A DNA stretch of 64,000 bases from Lentzea albidocapillata (GTDB taxonomy: Bacteria > Actinomycetota > Actinomycetes > Mycobacteriales > Pseudonocardiaceae). The stretch is taken from contig NZ_JOEA01000005.1 of NCBI RefSeq assembly GCF_000719115.1, positions 434,001-498,000 on the forward strand, given 5' to 3'. Shown here piece after piece: positions 9,833-17,265 of the stretch (positions are counted from its first letter, which is position 1; each line of letters starts with the position of its first letter). A program made the position numbers and the translations under genes. Under the pieces are notes generated by a model. It saw only the letters and a program-made list of their open reading frames with translations, did not search any database and had not been told where the DNA came from.

Positions 9833-11347
9833 ATGACCACGTTACGGAGACGCACCTTCATCGTGGGCGGCCTCGCGGGAGCGAGCGCCGGCGTACTGCT
9901 TCCCGCACTGGCCAACGCCATCGGCTACCCCTTCACCCTGGGAGTCGCGTCCGGCGAACCGGCGGCCGACGGGTTCGTGATCTGGACCCGCCTCGCCCCG
10001 AACCCCCTGAACGCCGACGGACTCGGCGGGATGCCCAACACCAACACCGCCGTCGAATGGCAGGTCGCCACCGACGAGCGCTTCACCGCCATCGCCCGCA
10101 CCGGCACGGTCACCACCACCCAGGCGAGCGCTCACTCCGTGCACGTCACCCTCACCGGCCTGGAGCCGGGACGTGAGTACTGGTACCGCTTCCGTACCGG
10201 CGGCCACATCTCCCCCGCCGGCCGCTCGCTCACCGCACCAGCGGTCGGCACGCAACCCGAACTGACCATGCTCTTCGCCTCGTGCTCGCACTACGAGGAG
10301 GGCTACTTCACGGCCTACCGCCGGATGGCCGAGGAACACCCCGACCTGATCCTGCACCTCGGCGACTACATCTACGAAGGCGCCGCCACCACGACGAAGG
10401 TCCGCAAGTTCGCGCCCGCCACCGAGATCAGCACTCTCGCGAACTACCGCGTCCGCCACGCCCAGTACAAGACCGACCCGGACCTGCAGGCCGCGCACGC
10501 CATGGCGCCCTGGCTCGTCGTCTGGGACGATCATGAGGTCGAGAATAATTACGCCAGCCTGATCCGCAACGACACGAACCCGGCCGGTGACTTCAAGGCC
10601 CGCCGCGCAGCCGCGTACAAGGCCTACTACGAGCACATGCCGCTGCGATCCGCCCAGGCGCCGACGGCGGAGAACATGTTGCTGCACCGCAGGGTCCGCT
10701 GGGGCAGCCTCGCCACGTTCCACATGCTCGACACCCGCCAGTACCGCAACGACCAGGCGTGCGGCGACGGCACGAAGGTCTGCCCGGCCGCGGACGACCC
10801 GGCACGCACGCTCACCGGCACCTCGCAGGAGACGTGGCTGATCGACGGCCTGCGCCAGAAGCTCGGCACCTGGGACTTCCTGGGCCAGCAGGTGTTCTTC
10901 GCGCAACGGCTCGCCGCCGCGGACGGGTCCAAGAGCATGGACGCGTGGGACGGCTACACCGCCAACCGCACGCGGATCCAGAACGCCTGGGACGCCAACG
11001 GCAACAAGGGCACGGTCGTGCTCACCGGCGACGTGCACCGCAGCTGGGGCGCGAACCTCATGCAGAACTACGGAACCCAGAACCGGATCATCGGCACCGA
11101 GCTGGTCACCACCTCCGTCACGTCCGGTGGTGACGGCAACGCGGCCGACAACAGCCTCAACCCGACGCTGAACCCGCACGTGAAGTACTTCAAGAACCTG
11201 CGCGGCTACGTGAAGACCCGCACCACGTCAGCCGAGATGCGCGTCGACTTCCGCGCCGTCGACAAGGTCACCGTCCGCGACTACCCGGTGAAGACGGTCG
11301 GCAGCTACGTCGTCGAGTCCACCAACCCAGGATTGCAGGCGCCTTGA
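9833..11347 (+). CDS. phoD: Alkaline phosphatase PhoD, Tat-exported
   Basis: A secreted phosphodiesterase/phosphomonoesterase that releases phosphate using Fe/Ca metals. The N-terminus is a Tat signal (twin arginine in TLRRRTFIVGG, then a hydrophobic run ending ALANA). An Ig-like PhoD N domain (FTLGVASGEP...EYWYRF) precedes the metallophosphatase domain with LFASCSHYEEGYF, LHLGDYIYEG, VWDDHEVENNY and LTGDVHRSWGANL, all classic PhoD metal-site motifs. The 504-residue length is normal. A small hairpin directly follows the stop, then the tnpB element. No convincing Pho box was found. Confidence 0.95.
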   Translation: MTTLRRRTFIVGGLAGASAGVLLPALANAIGYPFTLGVASGEPAADGFVIWTRLAPNPLNADGLGGMPNTNTAVEWQVATDERFTAIARTGTVTTTQASAHSVHVTLTGLEPGREYWYRFRTGGHISPAGRSLTAPAVGTQPELTMLFASCSHYEEGYFTAYRRMAEEHPDLILHLGDYIYEGAATTTKVRKFAPATEISTLANYRVRHAQYKTDPDLQAAHAMAPWLVVWDDHEVENNYASLIRNDTNPAGDFKARRAAAYKAYYEHMPLRSAQAPTAENMLLHRRVRWGSLATFHMLDTRQYRNDQACGDGTKVCPAADDPARTLTGTSQETWLIDGLRQKLGTWDFLGQQVFFAQRLAAADGSKSMDAWDGYTANRTRIQNAWDANGNKGTVVLTGDVHRSWGANLMQNYGTQNRIIGTELVTTSVTSGGDGNAADNSLNPTLNPHVKYFKNLRGYVKTRTTSAEMRVDFRAVDKVTVRDYPVKTVGSYVVESTNPGLQAP

Positions 11348-11352
11348 CTTCT

Positions 11353-11375
11353 CTCCGCGTTGTTCAACGCAGGAG
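11353..11375 (+). terminator. Small stem-loop after phoD
   Basis: CTCCGCGTT / AACGC-A-GGAG arms with a GTTC loop begin six bases after the phoD stop. The stem is short and lacks a T-tract. It could be the phoD terminator, or part of the right end of the neighbouring IS605-type element. Confidence 0.5.
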
Positions 11376-11381
11376 CCCTCA

Positions 11382-11422
11382 CGCCGTGTGGCGTTCAGCG
11401 CTAAGCGCTACGCCTCACGGCG
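11382..11422 (-). repeat. Structured right end / putative omega-RNA hairpin of the tnpB element
   Basis: A 13-base inverted repeat (CGCCGTGTGGCGT and ACGCCTCACGGCG; the only unpaired bases are the facing Ts) encloses a small AGCG/CGCT inner stem. The tnpB stop codon (11401-11403) lies in the loop. In IS200/IS605 elements a hairpin at this place forms the right end and the 3' scaffold of the guide RNA made from the tnpB 3' end. The structure is seen directly; the RNA role is inferred. Confidence 0.65.
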
Positions 11423-12618
11423 CGGTTTTCCTGTTTCATCGCCGACCGCGGAAGGGAGAACCCTTGCCGTCTGACATCAGCTCCACAGGCATCGCCCGAG
11501 TTGCCTCGGGCTGCGACTCGACCAGCCGCAAGGATGTTCTTGGCCGCATTGAGATCCCGGTCGTGCCGGGTGCGGCAACCCGGACACGTCCAGTGCCGGG
11601 CAGAGAGCGCCAGTTCAGCGAGCAGATACCCGCACACAGAACAGGTCTTGCTGGACGGGTACCAACGGTCGATCACGACCAGCGTGCGGCCCGCTCGTTC
11701 ACACTTGTACTCAAGCTGGCGCCGGAACTCACCCCAGCCGGCATCGGAGATGGCCCGAGAGAGGCGACGGTTGCGAACCATGCCCGCGACGTTGAGGTCC
11801 TCGATCACGATCAGGTCAGCCGACCGCACAAACCTGGTGCTGGTCCGGTGCAAGAAGTCCTGCCGAGCGTTGCGCACCTTGCGATGAGCACGAGCGACCT
11901 TGGTTTTCGCCTTGCGGCGATTACTGCTGCCGCGCAGGCAACGTGCCAACCTCCGCTGATAGCGAGCCAGATTCTGCGCCTTGCGGACCAGGTGCCGCGG
12001 ATTCGCGATCCGCTCCCCTTGACTGGTCACCGCGAAATCCGCCAAACCGAGGTCGACGGCGATGTCCTGGCTCGTGGGCTCAGCCGGAGTGGGAGCATCG
12101 GTGTCGACAGCAAACGTCACGTACCAGCGACCGTCCGCCTCACGAGAGACCACAACGGTTGTCGGATCCAGCCTCTCGAGATCCCTGTCATCGAACGACC
12201 ACACGAACCGCAGCGGCGTCCTGGTCTTGGCCAGTACCAGCGACCCGTCACGCAGCCTGAACGCCGATCGCGTGTAGTGCGCGCTTTGACGACCCGTGCG
12301 GGACTTGAACCTGGGGTAGCGAGAGCGTCCAGCGAAGAAGTTCCGAAAGGCGGTGTGTTGGTGTCGCAGTGTCTGCTGCAACGGCACCGAGGACACCTCA
12401 GACAAGAACGCGAATTGCTCGGTGCGCTTCCACGCGGTCAGTGCTGCATCGGCTTCCCGGTACGACGTGTGCACCCCATCGGCGCGGTAGCGATCACGGC
12501 AGTCGCTCAACGCCTTGTTCCACACCAGACGGACACATCCGAAGGTGCGGGCCAGCACCGCAGTCTGGTCCAGCGTCGGGTAGGCCCGGCACCTGTACGC
12601 CACACGCACGACACTCAT
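11401..12618 (-). CDS. tnpB: TnpB RNA-guided nuclease of IS200/IS605 family
   Basis: A 405-residue TnpB with all active-site parts intact. There is an N-terminal helix-turn-helix/wedge region (YRCRAYPTLDQ...VRLVWNKAL), then RuvC-I Asp about 189 (IAVDLGLADFAV), RuvC-II Glu about 273 (LIVIEDLNV), a zinc ribbon (C326/C329/C345/C348) and RuvC-III Asp about 355 (RDLNAAKNI). Known TnpB proteins cut DNA guided by an RNA from the element's right end and help keep the element in place. ATG 12618 begins the conserved block; the open frame runs 37 codons further upstream but overlaps the likely left end. It is an orphan tnpB without tnpA. Confidence 0.92.
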   Translation of the reverse strand: MSVVRVAYRCRAYPTLDQTAVLARTFGCVRLVWNKALSDCRDRYRADGVHTSYREADAALTAWKRTEQFAFLSEVSSVPLQQTLRHQHTAFRNFFAGRSRYPRFKSRTGRQSAHYTRSAFRLRDGSLVLAKTRTPLRFVWSFDDRDLERLDPTTVVVSREADGRWYVTFAVDTDAPTPAEPTSQDIAVDLGLADFAVTSQGERIANPRHLVRKAQNLARYQRRLARCLRGSSNRRKAKTKVARAHRKVRNARQDFLHRTSTRFVRSADLIVIEDLNVAGMVRNRRLSRAISDAGWGEFRRQLEYKCERAGRTLVVIDRWYPSSKTCSVCGYLLAELALSARHWTCPGCRTRHDRDLNAAKNILAAGRVAARGNSGDACGADVRRQGFSLPRSAMKQENRAVRRSA

Positions 12619-12692
12619 TCTACTTGGGAAGGCACCAGGACTGTGACGCCGGACTGCCGAACCGAACATCGACGCACCGCACGGAGGTCGTG

Positions 12693-13814
12693 GTGAAGAC
12701 ATTGCTGATCGCGAGCCTCCTGCTGGCACCCGCCCCGATGACGTGGTCCACGGTCAACAGCGCCTCGACCGGCGACCAGGACAACGCGTCCGTCTCGGCC
12801 TCCCGCAACGGCTACACCGCCGTCGTCTGGGAGGACGACCGCGACACCACCGCCCCCGAGGACCCGATCCACTCCGACGTCTGGATCCGTCTCTACAAAG
12901 AGGGCACATCGGTCTACGAGAAGAAGCTCTCCACCGGCGGCACCGGCACGTGGCGCCACTGGCAGCCCGACGTCTCGGTGCGCGAGGACGGCAGCGCCGT
13001 CGTCGTCTGGTCGGAGGACCCGGACGGCAACGGTTACTACAACATCGCCGTGCGCTCCGTCAGCGCGACCGGAACCGTGTCGGGTTCCGGCAGGGCCAAC
13101 GCGAACGCGGACGGCCAGCAGTACTTCCCCAGCGTCGCGGCGGATCCCGACAGCGGCGGCTTCGCGGTCACGTGGGAGGACAAGCAGGGCACCGCCGCGC
13201 CCACCGTGCGGGTGAGCATGTTCGCGTCGATCAGCTCCAAGTCCTACGAGGCGCAGGTCAGCAACGCCGGCGGCACCCACGCCAAACCGCAGGTGGCGAT
13301 GGGCGCCGCGGGCAACGCGGTCGTGGTGTGGGAGGCGGACGCGAACGTCGCCCGCAAGATCGTCACCCCGGCCGGTGGCGTGAAGCAGGCGCAGACCACG
13401 ACGGGGCAGGGAAAACGCCCCGCCGTGGCGGCGAACTTCAACGGTGACTTCGCCGTCGCCTGGGAGCAGTCGGGCGTCCGCGTCCAGTCCTTCACGGCGG
13501 CTGGGGCGGCACGAGCCGGAACAGCGCAGACCACCGGCGCCGACCCGCAGATCGGCATCGACGACCAGCTCGGCGTCGCGGTGACCACGGCGGAGGCGCA
13601 GGACGTCCACACCAGCGTCTACAACCCCGACGGGACCACCACGGGCCGTCCCGCGCGGCAGCTCACGGTCTCGAACGCCACCGGCAGGCAGGACGAACCC
13701 GCCGTGGGCGTCGACCCGTGGGGCCGCGTCACCGTCGTCTACACCGACGACAACGACGGCAACGGGTACGACCAGGTCTACCGGGGCACCGGGCTGAGCA
13801 CCCAGCAGTGGTGA
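12693..13814 (+). CDS. Secreted repeat protein, probable beta-propeller
   Basis: A 373-residue exported protein. A short signal peptide (MKTLLIASLLLAPAP) is followed by at least six repeats of a strand-acidic-turn unit: AVVWEDDRD, VVVWSEDPDGNG, AVTWEDKQGT, VVVWEADAN, AVAWEQSG and VTVVYTDDNDGNG. The regular spacing of about 55 residues suggests a propeller with acidic, possibly calcium-binding, loops. No catalytic motif is seen. GTG 12693 has GGAGG five bases upstream; an adjacent in-frame GTG at 12690 is also possible. The tnpB element lies directly upstream, so its promoter must sit in the 12619-12680 gap or within the element. Confidence 0.8.
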   Translation: MKTLLIASLLLAPAPMTWSTVNSASTGDQDNASVSASRNGYTAVVWEDDRDTTAPEDPIHSDVWIRLYKEGTSVYEKKLSTGGTGTWRHWQPDVSVREDGSAVVVWSEDPDGNGYYNIAVRSVSATGTVSGSGRANANADGQQYFPSVAADPDSGGFAVTWEDKQGTAAPTVRVSMFASISSKSYEAQVSNAGGTHAKPQVAMGAAGNAVVVWEADANVARKIVTPAGGVKQAQTTTGQGKRPAVAANFNGDFAVAWEQSGVRVQSFTAAGAARAGTAQTTGADPQIGIDDQLGVAVTTAEAQDVHTSVYNPDGTTTGRPARQLTVSNATGRQDEPAVGVDPWGRVTVVYTDDNDGNGYDQVYRGTGLSTQQW

Positions 13815-13815
13815 G

Positions 13816-14856
13816 CTACCGCTGATCGAGTGGCCGGCGTCGCTGGTGGACCTCCAGCAGCGACGCCGGCTTCCAGAACCCGTGCACGTCGTAGGTGTCC
13901 GCACCGGGCGGCACGATCTCGTCGATCCGGTCCAGCACGTCGTCGGAGAGCACCAGCGAGGCGCCCTCGAGCAACGACTCCAGCTGCTCCATCGTGCGCG
14001 GCCCGATGATCGCCGAGGTCACCGCCGGATGCGTCGTCGTGAACGCGATGGCCAGCGCGGGCAACGACACCCCCATCTCGTCGGCGAGCTTCGCGAACTG
14101 CTCGACGGCCTCGAACTTCGCCGCGTTGCCCGGCAGCGACTCGTCGAACCGCTCCGGGGTGAGCGTCGCCCGGAACGCCTCGGCCGACGCGCCCCGCCGG
14201 TGCCTGCCGGACAGGAACCCGCTGGCGAGCGGGCTCCACACCAGCACGCCCATCCCGAGGCGCTGGGCGGTCGGCAGCACCGACCGTTCGATCCCGCGCG
14301 CGAGCATCGAGTACGGCGGCTGCTCGGTCCGGAACCGCATCAGGCCCCGGTTCAGCGCCACGTGGTGCGCCTCGACGATCTCCTCGGCCGGGAACGTCGA
14401 GCACCCGAACGCCCGGATCTTGCCCTCCCGCACCAGGTCCGTCAGCACGGACAGCGTCTCCTCGACGTCGGTCCGGTAGTCCGGCCGGTGCACCTGGTAG
14501 ACGTCGATCCAGTCGGTGTCCAGCCGCCGCAGGCTGTCCTCGACGGCGCGCACGACGTGGCGCCGCGAGTTGCCGCTGCGGTTGCGCCCCTCCCCCAGCG
14601 GGAAGTGCACCTTCGTGGCCAGCACGACGTCGTCGCGGCGGTCCTTCAGTGCCTTCCCGACGATCTCCTCGGACTCCCCGGCCGAGTACATGTCGGCGGT
14701 GTCGACGAAGTTGATGCCCGCGTCGAGGGCGCGGTGGATGATCCGCACGCCCTCTTCGTGGTCGTTGTTGGCAACGGAGCCGAACATCATGGCACCGAGG
14801 CAGTGGTGACTGACCTCGATGCCGGTTCCCCCGAGAACGCGATAGCGCATGTTCAT
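13816..14856 (-). CDS. Aldo/keto reductase
   Basis: An NADPH-dependent reductase of carbonyl compounds. The 346-residue barrel has the full catalytic tetrad: Asp52 and Tyr57 (FVDTADMYS), Lys82 (ATKVHF) and His123 (DVYQVHRPD). The C-terminal cofactor segment SAIIGPRTMEQLE is also present. Its stop is one base from the convergent stop of the repeat protein. A textbook MerR-type promoter lies just upstream, so the divergent MerR regulator almost certainly controls it. Confidence 0.93.
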   Translation of the reverse strand: MNMRYRVLGGTGIEVSHHCLGAMMFGSVANNDHEEGVRIIHRALDAGINFVDTADMYSAGESEEIVGKALKDRRDDVVLATKVHFPLGEGRNRSGNSRRHVVRAVEDSLRRLDTDWIDVYQVHRPDYRTDVEETLSVLTDLVREGKIRAFGCSTFPAEEIVEAHHVALNRGLMRFRTEQPPYSMLARGIERSVLPTAQRLGMGVLVWSPLASGFLSGRHRRGASAEAFRATLTPERFDESLPGNAAKFEAVEQFAKLADEMGVSLPALAIAFTTTHPAVTSAIIGPRTMEQLESLLEGASLVLSDDVLDRIDEIVPPGADTYDVHGFWKPASLLEVHQRRRPLDQR

Positions 14857-14862
14857 GGCGAG

Positions 14863-14893
14863 AACCTACGAAGTAGAGCCGACTCTAGGTCAA
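14863..14893 (-). promoter_or_regulatory. MerR-type promoter and operator of the aldo/keto reductase
   Basis: On the minus strand, -35 TTGACC (14893-14888) and -10 TAGGTT (14868-14863) are separated by 19 bases. This over-long spacer is the hallmark of promoters activated by MerR-family twisting. The spacer carries a dyad, TAGAG-N4-CTCTA (14874-14887), as the expected operator. The reductase start is only 7 bases beyond the -10, so its transcript may be leaderless. Confidence 0.8.
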
Positions 14894-14909
14894 GCCTATG
14901 CTCGGTGAC

Positions 14910-15299
14910 ATGGGGCTGAGCATCGGGCAGGTGGCCGAACGCACCGGACTGAGCGTGCACGCGCTGCGGTTCTACGAGAAGGAGGGCATCCTCGCGCACC
15001 AGGTCCACAGAGGACCGGGAGGCCGCCGGGTGTACACGCAGCGGGACGTCGACTGGCTGCGGATGTGCATCATGCTGCGTATGTCCGGGATGCCGGTGCC
15101 GGAGATCCGCCGCTACACCGACCTGGTCCGTCAAGGCGACGGCAACGAGTCGCAGCGCCTGGACATCCTGAAGGAACACCAGGAACGCGTCCAGCAGCAG
15201 ATGGTGCAACTGCAGGAGTGCATGGACCTGATCACTTACAAGGTGGGCATCTACCAGGATTACGTCAATTCGATCGCCGCCAGGGCGGTCGGCCAATAG
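14910..15299 (+). CDS. MerR-family transcriptional regulator
   Basis: A 129-residue regulator. The N-terminal winged helix (LSIGQVAERTGLSVHALRFYEKEGIL) is typical. A MerR wing (GGRRVYTQRDVDWLRMC) and a dimerising coiled coil rich in Gln/Glu (residues 85-115) follow. There is no metal-binding Cys cluster, so it probably responds to an organic or redox signal, like MerR proteins that control aldo/keto reductases. ATG 14910 matches the family start; ATG 14898 four codons upstream is also possible. It is divergent from its probable target. Confidence 0.9.
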   Translation: MGLSIGQVAERTGLSVHALRFYEKEGILAHQVHRGPGGRRVYTQRDVDWLRMCIMLRMSGMPVPEIRRYTDLVRQGDGNESQRLDILKEHQERVQQQMVQLQECMDLITYKVGIYQDYVNSIAARAVGQ

Positions 15300-15309
15300 T
15301 CTCGGACCC

Positions 15310-15978
15310 ATGCCTGTCGTGCTCTCGCTGAACGTCGCCCAGAAGACGGTCCCGGTCGACTACGCCCGCGTGGGCGCCACCGGCATCGGCAAACGCCCGG
15401 TCGGCGGGCCGCTGCGGGTCAGCCCGACCGGCGCCAAGGGATCGGCGGGCAGCGGCGTCGCCGGTGACTCGATCGCCGACTGGACCGTGCACGGCGGCGA
15501 GTACCAGGCCGTCTACGGCTACGCGCGCGAGGACCTCGACTGGTGGCAGTCCGAGCTGGACGTCCCGCTGCACAACGGCCAGTTCGGCGAGAACCTGACC
15601 ACGCAGGGCATCGACCACACGACCGCGCTGGTCGGCGAGCAGTGGCAGATCGGTTCGGCGCTGCTGGAGGTCACCGGGCCGCGCATCCCGTGCCGCACGT
15701 TCGCCGAGTTCCTCGGGCAACGCGGCTGGGTGAAGCGGTTCACGCAGCAGGCCCGGCCCGGCGCCTACTTCCGCGTGCTCGAGGAGGGCCTGATCGGGCC
15801 GGGCGACGAGATCAGCGTCGTGCACCGGCCCGGCCACGACGTCACGGTCGAGCTGTTCTTCCGCGCCGTGACCACGGAGGCCGCGTTGCTGCCCCGGCTG
15901 CTCGCGGCCGGCGACTCGGTGCCGCCGGAGGTCGTCGACCTGGTGCACAAGCGCTCCGTGGTCGAACTCGACTCCTAA
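15310..15978 (+). CDS. MOSC domain protein (YiiM-like)
   Basis: A 222-residue MOSC protein. MOSC domains carry sulphur or molybdenum-cofactor ligands and in YiiM reduce N-hydroxylated compounds. Family marks are GDSIADWTVHGGEYQAVYGYAREDL, LHNGQFGENLT and the conserved Cys in VTGPRIPCRTFAEFLG, the presumed cofactor ligand, plus a C-terminal helical region. It begins 10 bases after the MerR stop and may be co-transcribed. The 3' end overlaps the convergent phosphatase-like gene by 4 bases. Confidence 0.88.
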   Translation: MPVVLSLNVAQKTVPVDYARVGATGIGKRPVGGPLRVSPTGAKGSAGSGVAGDSIADWTVHGGEYQAVYGYAREDLDWWQSELDVPLHNGQFGENLTTQGIDHTTALVGEQWQIGSALLEVTGPRIPCRTFAEFLGQRGWVKRFTQQARPGAYFRVLEEGLIGPGDEISVVHRPGHDVTVELFFRAVTTEAALLPRLLAAGDSVPPEVVDLVHKRSVVELDS

Positions 15979-16382
15979 GCGGGCGGGAAGTTCCTGACCC
16001 AGCGCTTCTGCCACGGCGTCTCGACGGCTCGCGGGTGGTAGTTCGCGCGCGTCCACGCCACGGCCTCGGCCGCCGGGACACCGGCGAGCACGGCCAGGCA
16101 TGAGATCACCGTGCCGGTCCTGCCGATGCCACCGCTGCAGGCCACCTCGACCTGCTCGCCGGAGAGCGCCCTGGCGTGCAGGGAGCGGATCAGTCTGATC
16201 GCGGCGTCGTGGTCACGCGGGAGGCGGAAGTCCGGCCAGTCGATCCAGTCGTGCGACCACGGCACGTCGACCGGCTTCGGCTGCAGGTACACCCCGTACT
16301 GGGGGTGTGGCTCCACGATCTTCCCGTCACGCAGGCCCCGCCCGGTGATCACCGCGCCGTCAGGTAGTTCGATCGTCTTCAA
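15975..16382 (-). CDS. Small protein-tyrosine-phosphatase-like protein
   Basis: A 135-residue protein with a Cx5R phosphatase loop, EVACSGGIGRTGT, where Cys would be the nucleophile and Arg the phosphate binder. The His that usually precedes the Cys is Ala, a variant seen in many small actinobacterial members as far as I recall. A general-acid Asp may lie in the DWIDWPDFRLPRD loop. The start is read as TTG 16382 (GGGGG eight bases upstream). It is the last gene of the leftward cupin-DUF1304 operon, 19 bases after DUF1304. Confidence 0.75.
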   Translation of the reverse strand: MKTIELPDGAVITGRGLRDGKIVEPHPQYGVYLQPKPVDVPWSHDWIDWPDFRLPRDHDAAIRLIRSLHARALSGEQVEVACSGGIGRTGTVISCLAVLAGVPAAEAVAWTRANYHPRAVETPWQKRWVRNFPPA

Positions 16383-16401
16383 GGAATGCGCCCCCAGGCT
16401 C

Positions 16402-16791
16402 CTAAGCGAACAGCAACACTACCAGCGGCGGAATCCCTTCCGCCGCAACGCCTCCCCACGCCTGGTTGCGTGGGCGGCTCAGCGCCAGCTGGTCGGCCAC
16501 GGCCAGCACGACGCTGCCCGCCAGCATGAACCACGACACGTAGAAGACCAGCGTGCGCCCCACCAACTCGTGCCCGCCGTGCACCGCGATCAGCCCGGCG
16601 ACCAGGCCGCACGCCAGGAACAGGTTGTAGAACCCCACCCCGAACGCCCACAGCCGGATCGCCGGCACGTCCCGCGCGGGCTGCCCGAACATCGACTGGT
16701 GGACGCGCCCGATCAGGAACGCCTCGCACACCCACACCACGAGGTGCACCAGGGCCGCGACCACGGCGGCGATCTGCGCGACGACGCTCAT
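16402..16791 (-). CDS. DUF1304 integral membrane protein
   Basis: A 129-residue four-helix membrane protein. DUF1304 signatures are visible: the first helix AAVVAALVHLVVWVCEAFLIG, then FGVGFYNLFLACG and the last helix ending the protein (IPPLVVLLFA). Function unknown in the family. It overlaps the cupin gene's stop by 4 bases (ATGA) and so is coupled to it. Confidence 0.88.
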   Translation of the reverse strand: MSVVAQIAAVVAALVHLVVWVCEAFLIGRVHQSMFGQPARDVPAIRLWAFGVGFYNLFLACGLVAGLIAVHGGHELVGRTLVFYVSWFMLAGSVVLAVADQLALSRPRNQAWGGVAAEGIPPLVVLLFA

Positions 16792-17177
16792 CGCGTCACC
16801 CCGTAGCGACCCAGCGCCTCCATGCCGTTCTCGGACAGGTCACGGAAGAACGCACCCATGACCTCCCCCACGGCGAACGCCAGGAACTGCACGGACGGCG
16901 TGTGCACGGTGAACGTGTGGGACGCGTTGGGCGGGATCGTGATGGCATCACCCGGCGACAGGTCGAACAGCTCGCCGTCGAGGAACACCGCCATGCGTCC
17001 GTGCAGGACGTAGTAGGCCTTCGGCCACGGCGTGCGGTGCGGCGGCGCGGCCTCTCCCCGTGGCGCGTCCACCTCGAACAACTCATAGGCACCGCCCGTG
17101 GACTTCCCCTGGATCCGGACGGTGATCGTCGCGTCGGGCACGGTGAGCACGTCGCCCTCGCCTGTGGTGGTCAGCAT
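16788..17177 (-). CDS. Small cupin-domain protein
   Basis: A 129-residue single cupin. The barrel motifs appear as PHRTPWPKAYYVLHGRMAVFLDGE and SPGDAITIPPNASHTFTV. The second motif His is present, while the first motif keeps only part of the His ligand set, so the metal site may be altered. Enzyme or sensor roles are both possible. It is the first gene of the operon with DUF1304 and the phosphatase-like protein, divergent from a LuxR regulator across a pair of palindromes. ATG 17177 is the only start consistent with that operator. Confidence 0.82.
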   Translation of the reverse strand: MLTTTGEGDVLTVPDATITVRIQGKSTGGAYELFEVDAPRGEAAPPHRTPWPKAYYVLHGRMAVFLDGELFDLSPGDAITIPPNASHTFTVHTPSVQFLAFAVGEVMGAFFRDLSENGMEALGRYGVTR

Positions 17178-17205
17178 GCGCTGAAGCCTCCGCGCGCCGG
17201 ACAGG

Positions 17206-17235
17206 CCGGGACATCCCGGAAAACTGGGATCCCGG
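17206..17235. promoter_or_regulatory. Two tandem palindromes between the cupin operon and LuxR gene
   Basis: CCGGGA-CA-TCCCGG (17206-17219) is followed four bases later by CTGGGATCCCGG (17224-17235). The two dyads share the same half-site, GGGA/TCCC, and lie in the 88-base divergent gap. This is the layout expected for cooperative operators of the adjacent LuxR regulator. Confidence 0.6.
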
Positions 17236-17265
17236 ACCGCCGGGAGCGGGCGCATACTGCCAACC

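Larger units (their letters stand above)
11382..12618 (-). mobile_element. IS200/IS605-group element carrying only tnpB
   Basis: The minimum extent runs from the right-end hairpin to the tnpB start. No tnpA (Y1 or serine transposase) is present on either side, so any movement would need a transposase in trans. The outer ends are not resolvable by eye: I see no target-site duplication, as expected for this group, and no clear left-end hairpin between 12619 and 12692. The element sits between the phoD stop and the ribosome site of the next gene and breaks no reading frame. Confidence 0.7.
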
